From: Actinoplanes nipponensis | GTDB lineage: Bacteria; Actinomycetota; Actinomycetes; Mycobacteriales; Micromonosporaceae | Direction: 5' to 3' | DNA: 64,000 bases | Assembly (NCBI RefSeq): GCF_016862275.1 | Contig: NZ_BOMQ01000079.1 | Location: forward strand, 105,482 to 169,481 | Part shown: positions 1-7,872 of the stretch, one piece after another | Layout of the letters: every line of letters begins with the position of its first letter | Position numbering within the stretch: position 1 is the first letter of the stretch | Position numbers and translations under genes: made by a program | The notes under the pieces: generated by a model | Seen by the model: the letters and a program-made list of their open reading frames with translations, nothing else | What the model was told of the DNA's origin: nothing | Databases searched by the model: none

Positions 1-17
1 CGGGAACGGAGGCACCT

Positions 18-1886
18 ATGCGCAATGCCTGCTTCCCGTCCGCACCGGGCGCGCTCTCCCGGTCCCTGACAGCACATACGGCGTACGCCGAGGCTCAGGC
101 CGCCTGGCTGGCGTGGCTGACGGCCGGCCACGAGCCGTCGAACGCTGAACAGTTGACCCTCTACCAGGTGATCCGTCAGACCGTCGAGCGACGCCGACCG
201 AGTGGCGCCTGGGCGGACATGGACGACCGCATCATCCCGCCAGCGGACGTGCTGGAGAACGTCCTCGACCGGGACAAATACGATGCCTTCGGGACGCAGA
301 TCGAGACGCTCCGGCGCCGGGTCGAGGAAACCGGCCGGGCCCTTTGCGAGCTCCTCGGATCCAACGACCTCGCCGAGGAGCTCGACGCCTACTCGTACGA
401 GGCTCAGCTGGACTACCTCGCGACGCTGCTCGACCAGTTGCCGGCCTCGAACGTCGGCATGCTGTTCATCCGGAAATCGATCCACCTCGACCAGAGCCCG
501 TTGCCCGCGGTACACCCCGACCGAATCACCCGGAAACCGATCAAGTTTCTGACGTCGGACCTGCCCGGCGTCCGGCGCGCCGCGAAGTTGTGGATTCACG
601 CGGCCATGAAGATGCTGCCGGCCCTGGTGAAGGACCAGAAGCCCGACAAGCTGACCGGGTTGCTGGTGGACTTCATCGGGCGATACTTCCCCGACGACCT
701 ACCGGCCGCCCAGGACTTCGAGCAGCGGTTCGCCAACGCCAAGGCCTATCTGCGCGACCACCCCGACCTTTGGAAGTCGCGGTTCGACCTCGAGCTGGCC
801 GGCCGGATCAACATGTTCTTCGAGGTGGTGAACGTCGTCGTCGCCGTGCGCAAGACGGCGGACCGGCCCTCGTTCACCACCGTGCTGGGGCTGGTCAAGT
901 CGATCACCGGGCTCGGGTCGGCCGCATTGTCCACCAAATGGGAACGCGCGACGACCTTCGTCGCCACCGACCTCGGCAAGGCGGTCAAGTGCGGGCTGGC
1001 CGAGACCAACGCGGTCCTCGACGTCATCACCGCCGCCGTCGAGATCTACGCGTCGGCGGAGTCGTACGAGAACGGAGACCTCTCGGTAGCCGCCGGCCAC
1101 GCCCTGCAGGGGGTCGGGCTGGCCACCGGCGCGGTCATCGCAGGCGTCGACGCGGCGGCGACGTTCCTGGCGGCGGACGCCGTGCTGGCGTTCATACCGG
1201 GGCTGCAGGTCATCGCGCTCGGCGCGCTGGTCGCCGTGTTCGTCGGCGCCCTGCTGGTGGCCTACACCGAGGACACCAAGTTCGAGTCATGGCTGCAGAA
1301 CAGCTGGTTCGGCAACCGGTGGGAGAACGTGGACGCCGAGGCCGGCCCCGAGGACGTGTGGTTCCGGGCCAAGCGGGTGGACGGCACGCCCGACATCGGG
1401 CGGCAGTTGTCGACGTACCTGGCGACGCTCTACCCGCCGCACCTGACGGCGCGGATCGGCGAGCACACCCCGCTGCTGGTCGGCGTGGAGTGTAAGCCGG
1501 TACTGGCGTACGCCTCGTCCGAGGTGGACCTGTGGCGGCTCGCCGACACGAGCGGCCCCTTGGAGCCGGCGCACTGGGTGCGGATACCGGTGTTCCGGCG
1601 GCCGTGGACCCTCGGCCGGCTCGACGACCAGCGGGTGTTCCCCGACCCTCCGACCGGCGACCCCGACCGCAGGATCGACAGCTGGGTGGCGTCGTTCGGC
1701 CCGCTCGAGTGGTCGAACGGCACCAACCCGGGCTTCGACATGACCGGCCAGCACATCGAACTGGAGATCGTGATCCCGGACCAGCTCGCACCGCAGATCG
1801 TCGAGGCCGTCGGTGGCGGCGAGGCCGGGCAGGACTTCTCCTTCCCGTACGTCGTGCGGTCCCGGGTCGAGGTGACGCCGGCATGA
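18..1886 (+). CDS. Large protein with central hydrophobic segment, VasX/effector-like
   Basis: The 622-residue product starts at an ATG preceded by a GGAGG ribosome binding site about five bases upstream. The N-terminal half is helical and charged. Residues about 358-418 form a long hydrophobic, glycine/alanine-rich stretch able to span a membrane two or three times. Directly after it comes a TEDTKFESWLQNSWFG segment, which resembles the post-membrane D-x-W-L-x-FG signature of VasX/T6SS pore-forming effectors. The C-terminal third looks beta-rich. It is the first visible gene of a seven-gene operon and overlaps the next gene by four bases (ATGA). A membrane-active role is inference from this resemblance; no enzyme motif is visible, and the operon may begin left of the window. 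Confidence 0.8.
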   Translation: MRNACFPSAPGALSRSLTAHTAYAEAQAAWLAWLTAGHEPSNAEQLTLYQVIRQTVERRRPSGAWADMDDRIIPPADVLENVLDRDKYDAFGTQIETLRRRVEETGRALCELLGSNDLAEELDAYSYEAQLDYLATLLDQLPASNVGMLFIRKSIHLDQSPLPAVHPDRITRKPIKFLTSDLPGVRRAAKLWIHAAMKMLPALVKDQKPDKLTGLLVDFIGRYFPDDLPAAQDFEQRFANAKAYLRDHPDLWKSRFDLELAGRINMFFEVVNVVVAVRKTADRPSFTTVLGLVKSITGLGSAALSTKWERATTFVATDLGKAVKCGLAETNAVLDVITAAVEIYASAESYENGDLSVAAGHALQGVGLATGAVIAGVDAAATFLAADAVLAFIPGLQVIALGALVAVFVGALLVAYTEDTKFESWLQNSWFGNRWENVDAEAGPEDVWFRAKRVDGTPDIGRQLSTYLATLYPPHLTARIGEHTPLLVGVECKPVLAYASSEVDLWRLADTSGPLEPAHWVRIPVFRRPWTLGRLDDQRVFPDPPTGDPDRRIDSWVASFGPLEWSNGTNPGFDMTGQHIELEIVIPDQLAPQIVEAVGGGEAGQDFSFPYVVRSRVEVTPA

Positions 1887-4800
1887 GCGGCACACCCTTC
1901 GACGCGGTCCTGACCGAGCTCGGCCGGGCGATCGAGCCGCTGGCCGACGCCGTCCGCGCGGATCCGGTGCCGAGCGGGATCGTCGTCCTGCTCGACCGGG
2001 CGGGGATCGGCAGGACCGGCGACGGCGACGCCCTGGCGCGCTTCTGCGCCGATCTGGCCCCGGTGGTGCAGTCCGTGGAGTCGGCCGCGGGTGGCGGTGC
2101 ACCCGACCCGGTGGCGCTCGGCCGCGCCCTGGAGGACCTCTTCGCGGCGGTACACGCGCTCGGCGATCAGCCCGGCGCCACCGCCGACGCGGGCGGGCGG
2201 CTCATCCGCTTTCTGCTCACCGACTATCTGCGGCGCGCCCATCCGCTCCTGCTCGCCACCCTGGCCCTGCTCGGGCTGGTGGCCGAGGCTCCCGACGGCG
2301 CCGCCGGCCCGCCGCCGATGCTCGAACCCGCGCGCTTTCCCCGCCTGGTCACCGACCTCAACGGGCTGATGGCCGAGGCGTACGGCTGGGGCACCCCGGA
2401 CTTCGCCGCGCGGCGGCTGCTCGCGCATCTGCAGGCCGTCGCCTTCGGGCTGGGTTATCCGGCGGTGGCCGACCTCGGGCAATCCGACCAGCAGTTCCCG
2501 GCGCTACTATCCGGCCGTCCGGGCGCGCCGCCGGCCCTGCGCATCGTGCTCGCCACGGTCGGCCAGGACGACGCGCAGGCGGAGATCGGGCTGCAGATCC
2601 TGCCGATCGACGACCAGCAACACCCCCATCCCGGCTTCGCCGTGGTTCCGTTCACGACCGGCGCTGCGGCCCAGGACGTCGACCTCGGCGAGCACTGGCA
2701 TCTGGTGGTCACGGCTGCTGGCGATCTGACCGTAGCCTTCGGTCTGATCGCCTATCCGGGCGAGGTGACCGTCGGCAGCGTGACCGAGCAGATCCCGCGC
2801 CCGGTGAAGGCGGCCATGTCGCTCGGCATCGAGCGCGGCGAGGTGGCCGAGCAGTCGCGCACGCTGATCGGCGATCCCGAGAGCACCCGGCTCGAGGTCG
2901 GCACGCTGGGCCTCCACTTCGACCTCCAGGCCGACCCCCTGGACTTCGGTGTCCGGATCACAGGCCGACGGTGGCGCATCGTGGCCGAGGCCGGCGACGA
3001 CGACGGCTTCCTCGCGGCGGTGCTCCCGCGGGACGGCCTCACGATTCCCTTCGACCTGACAGCCGGCTGGTCGTACCGGCGCGGGTTGTACTTCGTGGGC
3101 GGCGCCGGCCTGCGGTGGAGCCTGCCCACCTCGATCGAGATCGGGCCGGTGCACATCGACAGCGCCGCGGTGGAACTCACGGCGGGCACCACCCGGCCAC
3201 AGGATCCGGTGGCGCTGCGGCTGAACGCGACGATCGACGCCGGGCTGACACTGGGGCCGTTCGCCGTGGCCGTCAGCCGGATCGGGGTCACCGCCGAGCT
3301 GCTCATCGGCGCCGATCCGGCCAACGTGGGCATCGGCCGGCTGCGGCTGCGCGCCAAGCCACCCAGTGGGGTGGGCCTGGCGATCGACGCGGCCGCCGTC
3401 TCCGGGGGCGGCTTCCTCAGCTTCGATCCCGAGGCGGGGCGCTACGCCGGCGTGTTCGAGCTGACGATCGCCGGCACGGTCGCGGTGAAGGCCGTCGCCA
3501 TCATCACGACCAAGCTGCCCGGCAGCGCCCCGGGCTTCGCCCTGCTCGTGCTCATCACGGCCGAGGGGTTCACGCCCATCCAGCTGGGCATGGGATTCTC
3601 CCTCACCGGCATCGGCGGTTTACTCGCGCTCAACCACACCGTCAACCCCGAAGCCATACGCGGCGGGCTCAGCGACGGCGCGCTCGACTCGGTGCTGTTC
3701 GTCAAGGACCCGGTCCGCAACGCCGACCGGGTACTGTCCACGCTCGACCGGCTGTTTCCACTGGCCGCCGACCGGTTGCTGGTCGGGCCGCTGGTCGAGA
3801 TCAGCTGGGGGCCGGCCGGCATCGTCCGATTGCGCGCCGCGTTGCTCGTGGAGCTGCCCCAGCCCGTACGCGTCGTGTTGCTCGCCGCCCTGAGCGTCCT
3901 CCTGCCGAGGCCGTCCGCCGCCGTGGTGGAGTTGCACGCGGACGCCATCGGCGTTCTCGACTTCGAACGCGGTGAGCTGGCTCTCGACGCCTCCCTGCAC
4001 CACTCCCGGGTCGCCGGTTTCACGCTCGCCGGCGACCTGGTGCTGCGGCTCAACTGGGGCAGCGATCCGGTGTTTCTACTCTCGATCGGCGGCTGGCACC
4101 CGAAGTTCGCGTCGCCGCAGGGCATCCGCCCGCTCCACCGGGTCAGCCTCAGCCTCACCGAGTCCGACAATCCGAGGGTACGACTCGAGGCCTACTTCGC
4201 GGTCACCTCGAATACGCTGCAGATCGGCGCGCGCGCGACCGTGTTCGCCGAGGCCGGCGGGTTCGGCATCGACGGGTCGGGCGCCTTCGACGCGCTGATC
4301 CAATGGTCGCCGTTCGCGTTCGACGTCGCGTTCTCCTGCCGGGTCCGGGTCTTCACCCCGTTCGGGCCGCTGCTGGCCATCTCGGTCGAGGTGAACGTGA
4401 CCGGTCCCGAGCCGTGGCACATCACCGGGCGGGCGACGGTCCAGCTGCTGTTCGTCTCGGTCGGGGTCGGCGTCGATCTGACCATCGGAGCCGCCGCCGG
4501 ACCGCCCGATCCCGTCGAGACCGCGGACGTCGCCGCCGCCGTCTGGGCCGAGCTGACCGACCCGGCGAACTGGGAGGCCGTGCTACCGGCCGCCGCGAGG
4601 CCCGGCGTGACGCTCGTCGGCGTGGCGCCCCCGGCCACGGACCGGCCGCTCGTGGCGCACCCCCTCGCCACGGTCGCGGTACGGCAGAGGGTGGCGCCGC
4701 TGGACACGCTGATCGAGCGGGTCGGCACCCGGGTGCCGGTTGAGGGGGCCCGCAGCTACTCGGTTACGGCGACTACACCGGCCGGTATTGCCGTCTCCGC

Positions 4801-5026
4801 GACGACCGATCCGTTCCCGCCCGGCCAGTACCGCGCCGGCATCTCCGACGACGAGCGGCTGGCCGCGCCGTCGTTCGTGGCCATGCACTCCGGGGTACGC
4901 CTGGACCCGCTGAGCTCCCGAGACGAGGGGCCCGGCGTGGTGTGTGATCTCGGTGTGGAGACGCTCGAGGTCACCAGCCTGGACACCGCCGCCGTCCGCG
5001 GCGTGCCGGTGGCGGCGGGCGGGTGA
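1883..5026 (+). CDS. DUF6603-type large beta-rich protein
   Basis: The 1047-residue product starts at the ATG overlapping the previous stop; the open frame extends further left but that part is antisense-like noise inside the upstream gene. Residues from about 500 on are dominated by repeating beta-strand patterns. Around residues 730-775 it carries SIGGWHPKF and AVTSNTLQIGA, motifs I associate with the DUF6603 family, whose function is unknown. The repeated strands suggest a beta-helix or beta-barrel-like fold (inference). No signal peptide is visible at the chosen start. It lies in the middle of a tight operon with other very large uncharacterised proteins, so it is probably part of one assembly. 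Confidence 0.85.
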   Translation: MSGTPFDAVLTELGRAIEPLADAVRADPVPSGIVVLLDRAGIGRTGDGDALARFCADLAPVVQSVESAAGGGAPDPVALGRALEDLFAAVHALGDQPGATADAGGRLIRFLLTDYLRRAHPLLLATLALLGLVAEAPDGAAGPPPMLEPARFPRLVTDLNGLMAEAYGWGTPDFAARRLLAHLQAVAFGLGYPAVADLGQSDQQFPALLSGRPGAPPALRIVLATVGQDDAQAEIGLQILPIDDQQHPHPGFAVVPFTTGAAAQDVDLGEHWHLVVTAAGDLTVAFGLIAYPGEVTVGSVTEQIPRPVKAAMSLGIERGEVAEQSRTLIGDPESTRLEVGTLGLHFDLQADPLDFGVRITGRRWRIVAEAGDDDGFLAAVLPRDGLTIPFDLTAGWSYRRGLYFVGGAGLRWSLPTSIEIGPVHIDSAAVELTAGTTRPQDPVALRLNATIDAGLTLGPFAVAVSRIGVTAELLIGADPANVGIGRLRLRAKPPSGVGLAIDAAAVSGGGFLSFDPEAGRYAGVFELTIAGTVAVKAVAIITTKLPGSAPGFALLVLITAEGFTPIQLGMGFSLTGIGGLLALNHTVNPEAIRGGLSDGALDSVLFVKDPVRNADRVLSTLDRLFPLAADRLLVGPLVEISWGPAGIVRLRAALLVELPQPVRVVLLAALSVLLPRPSAAVVELHADAIGVLDFERGELALDASLHHSRVAGFTLAGDLVLRLNWGSDPVFLLSIGGWHPKFASPQGIRPLHRVSLSLTESDNPRVRLEAYFAVTSNTLQIGARATVFAEAGGFGIDGSGAFDALIQWSPFAFDVAFSCRVRVFTPFGPLLAISVEVNVTGPEPWHITGRATVQLLFVSVGVGVDLTIGAAAGPPDPVETADVAAAVWAELTDPANWEAVLPAAARPGVTLVGVAPPATDRPLVAHPLATVAVRQRVAPLDTLIERVGTRVPVEGARSYSVTATTPAGIAVSATTDPFPPGQYRAGISDDERLAAPSFVAMHSGVRLDPLSSRDEGPGVVCDLGVETLEVTSLDTAAVRGVPVAAGG

Positions 5027-5033
5027 CGGGGAC

Positions 5034-7208
5034 ATGAGCGCCGAACGGCAGTTCACCTCCTGGCGACGCGACGGGCTCGTGGCAGCGGTGGCCGGCACGC
5101 CCGCGGCGGGCCGCGCCCGGGCCGACCTGACCGCGACGATCGCGCTGGCCGGCAGCGCTCGGCGCAGCCCGATCCCGGTGGAGCTGGCCGGCCCCGGCGA
5201 CGTGGCCGGCGTGCCCTCGGACCAGATCGCGCGGTGCGATCCGTTCGACGGGTGCCCCGACTTCGAGCCCGAGTACTTCCCGTACGTGGAACTGGTGAAC
5301 CCGGCGCTGCCCTGGCTGTTCAGCCCGGCCGGACCGAGCACCGCACCGCTGCCCAACCCCGAGGCCGTGCCGGTGCCGCCCGGCCCGCAGCGGCGCCTGC
5401 GACCCTGGCTGGCGCTGGTGACCGTGCCCGTCGAGGCGGCCACCGTCACCGCGGGCGGTAACGGCCGCCCGCCGGTGCTGAGCTGCCCGGGCGCCGAGCT
5501 GCCCGACCCGGAGGAGAGCTGGGCGTGGGCGCATGTGGACGGCGGCGGCACCGGGACGGCCGTGTCCCGCTTACTCAGTCCGCGGCGGTTGGTTGCCGGC
5601 CGGGCGTACCAGTCGTTCTTGGTGCCGGCGTTCGCAGCCGGTCTCGACCCGGCCGGCCTGCCGCACCCCGGCGCTGGGCCGCTCGACCCCGCCTGGCGGC
5701 GCGACGGCACGGCTCAGCTCCCGGTGTACTTCACCTTCCGCTTCGCCACGGGGGCCGCCGGCACGTTCGAGGAGCTCGCCCGCCGCCTACGGCCGCGCGC
5801 CGCCCCGGAGGCCACCACCGGTCGCGTCGTGGCGACGGACGCACCCGGCTGGGGCGTCGTCGGCCCGGCCGGCTCGACCGTGGTGGTGCCCGGCGCATTG
5901 CGGCCGGTGAAGACGGCCGCGGCCGACCCACTGCCGCCCGGCCTGGCCGCCCGCCTGGCCGCCGCGATCAGCGCCACCGGCCCCGGGCCGCAACTGCGTC
6001 CACCGCTGTACGGGCAGGACTACGCCGGCGGAGCGACCGCCGTGGACGCCGCCGGCGCCGGCTGGCTGCCCGAGCTGAACACCGACCCGCGCCACCGGCT
6101 CGCGGCCGGCCTCGGCGCCTGGGCCGTCGCGGTCAACCAGGACAGCCTCAGCGACCGGGCCTGGACACAACTCGCGGCCGCCGGCATCCAGCCGGCCGCG
6201 TCCACCGATCCCGAGCTCGGCGACGCGATGCGGCCCGTGCTGGCCGCCCGGGCGGACGCAGGTCCGGTCGCGGTCCTGGCGCCCGCCCTGGCCCGGCTCG
6301 CCCGCGCCGCCGGGCCGCGAGCGGCCGCGGTGCCCGGGATGCCCGCGCCGCCCGCCCCCGCGGCTCCCGCCCGGCGGTTCGCGCCCACCTTCGACGAGCC
6401 CGCCTTCACGCTGCTGCGGGCGGTCGCCCCGGAGTGGCTGCTGCCCGGCGCCGGCGACATCCCCGACGAGTCCGTCGTCGCGCTGAGCACCGATCAGTCC
6501 TTCGCCGAGGCCTTCCTGGTCGGGCTCAACCACGCGCTCGCCCGGGAACTGCAGTGGCGCCGCTATCCGCTGGACACGACCGGCACCATGTTCCACCGCT
6601 TCTGGGCGGCCGCCCCGGGCGCCGCGGACCCCACGGTCGGAGAGATCGCCGGCTGGCACGACACCGCGCTGGGCAGCCACGGGCCCGCGCCGGACAACCT
6701 GGTCCTGCTGGTCCGGGGCGCGCTGCTGCGGCGGTTCCCGACCGCGTCGATCTACCTCTCCGGGTTCCGGCCGGCGGACGGCGCCGAGGTGCGGATGGCG
6801 CCGGTCGTCGCGGGCCGGCTGGCCGCCGGCACGTCGTTCTTCGGCTTCCCGATCACCCCGGAGACAGCGCTGAACCCGGCCGGGGCCGACGGCATCACCG
6901 GCTGGAAGGTGGTCATCGAGGAAGGGGTGGACCATCCCCGGTTCGGGCTGGACCCGGCGCCGGCGGACGGCGGCACCGCGCCCGTCGACGGCTGGCGCGA
7001 CCTGGACTGGGGGCACCCGCAGGTCGCCGCGGCCGCGTACGTGCCGGTCGCCGGGCCGCTGGCCGGCCTCACCCGGCCGCTCACCACGCGGCCCGGCCCG
7101 GCCCTGGCGGTACGCCTCACCTGGGGCGCCGACTCGGCGGAGCTCGCCATGATCCTCACCCGTCCAGCGTTCCGGGTGCGCATCCCGGTCGCCTTGTGGC
7201 TGTCCTGA
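5034..7208 (+). CDS. Uncharacterised large protein of the DUF6603-operon
   Basis: The 724-residue product starts at the ATG seven bases after the previous stop, with GACGGGG just upstream as a weak ribosome binding site. I do not recognise a catalytic family. Residues about 486-524 contain a motif with LNHALARELQWRRYPLDTTG followed by TMFHRFW, a pattern I recall as recurrent in uncharacterised bacterial proteins of this size. The rest is proline/alanine rich with no membrane segment or signal peptide. Genes on both sides are co-directional with gaps below 10 bases. Function unknown. Confidence 0.82.
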   Translation: MSAERQFTSWRRDGLVAAVAGTPAAGRARADLTATIALAGSARRSPIPVELAGPGDVAGVPSDQIARCDPFDGCPDFEPEYFPYVELVNPALPWLFSPAGPSTAPLPNPEAVPVPPGPQRRLRPWLALVTVPVEAATVTAGGNGRPPVLSCPGAELPDPEESWAWAHVDGGGTGTAVSRLLSPRRLVAGRAYQSFLVPAFAAGLDPAGLPHPGAGPLDPAWRRDGTAQLPVYFTFRFATGAAGTFEELARRLRPRAAPEATTGRVVATDAPGWGVVGPAGSTVVVPGALRPVKTAAADPLPPGLAARLAAAISATGPGPQLRPPLYGQDYAGGATAVDAAGAGWLPELNTDPRHRLAAGLGAWAVAVNQDSLSDRAWTQLAAAGIQPAASTDPELGDAMRPVLAARADAGPVAVLAPALARLARAAGPRAAAVPGMPAPPAPAAPARRFAPTFDEPAFTLLRAVAPEWLLPGAGDIPDESVVALSTDQSFAEAFLVGLNHALARELQWRRYPLDTTGTMFHRFWAAAPGAADPTVGEIAGWHDTALGSHGPAPDNLVLLVRGALLRRFPTASIYLSGFRPADGAEVRMAPVVAGRLAAGTSFFGFPITPETALNPAGADGITGWKVVIEEGVDHPRFGLDPAPADGGTAPVDGWRDLDWGHPQVAAAAYVPVAGPLAGLTRPLTTRPGPALAVRLTWGADSAELAMILTRPAFRVRIPVALWLS

Positions 7209-7215
7209 GGTCGCC

Positions 7216-7872
7216 ATGTTCACCCATCTCCGGACTCAGCTCACGGCGCAGACCGTGGCCGCGCGTCGTGCCGTAGCCGCGGCGACCAGCGCTGTCGACC
7301 AGGCCGCCGACGCTGCCCGGGCCGCCGCGGCGGGGGTCGAGCTTGAGGTGGCCCGCCGCGGCCTCGCCGAGCTGGAGGCCCGCTCGGCCGAGCTGGACGC
7401 GATCGCGGCACAGGTCGGCGCCGACCCGCCCGACGAGGTCGCCCTGCGGACGCTCGCCGACGAGCAGACGAAGGCTGGGCTCGAGGCCCGGCGGGCTCGC
7501 CTCGACCAGCGCGGGCAGCGGTTTGGGCTTGCGCAGGACCGGGCCGCCACCCTGACAGCACACGACGGCGCCGCCGACGACGTGGCGGCCCTGGCCACCG
7601 AGATCCGTTCCTGGCCAGCAGCGGCGGGATCCGCCGATCTGCAGGCGGCACTGGCCGCCCTGGACTCGGTGGTCACCGCGTCGCGGGCGCAGCGGCAGCT
7701 CGCGCACGCCGCCAGGACCGACGACTTGACCGCGGCAGCCGCGGCGCTGTCCGCAGCCTTGGACGGGGTGCGCGGCGCCGTGGCGACCACGGCGGCGGCC
7801 CGGGACAAGGCGGCGGCCGCGCTCGCCAGGGCCGCGGATCAGCTGCGTGCCGTCAACGAGGAGGCGCCCTGA
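7216..7872 (+). CDS. Alanine-rich helical coiled-coil protein
   Basis: The 218-residue product is almost entirely alanine/arginine/glutamate-rich helix with heptad-like spacing throughout, so a long coiled coil is likely. It starts at an ATG with GAGG about five bases upstream and ends in TGATG, overlapping the next start by one base. There are no cysteines, no signal peptide and no catalytic motif. In this operon it looks like a spacer, chaperone or assembly component rather than an enzyme (inference). Translational coupling to the 915-residue neighbour suggests they work at a fixed ratio. Confidence 0.75.
   Translation: MFTHLRTQLTAQTVAARRAVAAATSAVDQAADAARAAAAGVELEVARRGLAELEARSAELDAIAAQVGADPPDEVALRTLADEQTKAGLEARRARLDQRGQRFGLAQDRAATLTAHDGAADDVAALATEIRSWPAAAGSADLQAALAALDSVVTASRAQRQLAHAARTDDLTAAAAALSAALDGVRGAVATTAAARDKAAAALARAADQLRAVNEEAP

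Noticed and set aside
5525..7276. 583-residue arginine-rich frame overlapping the 724-aa gene
   Set aside because: Arginine/proline-rich composition in a shifted frame of a supported gene.
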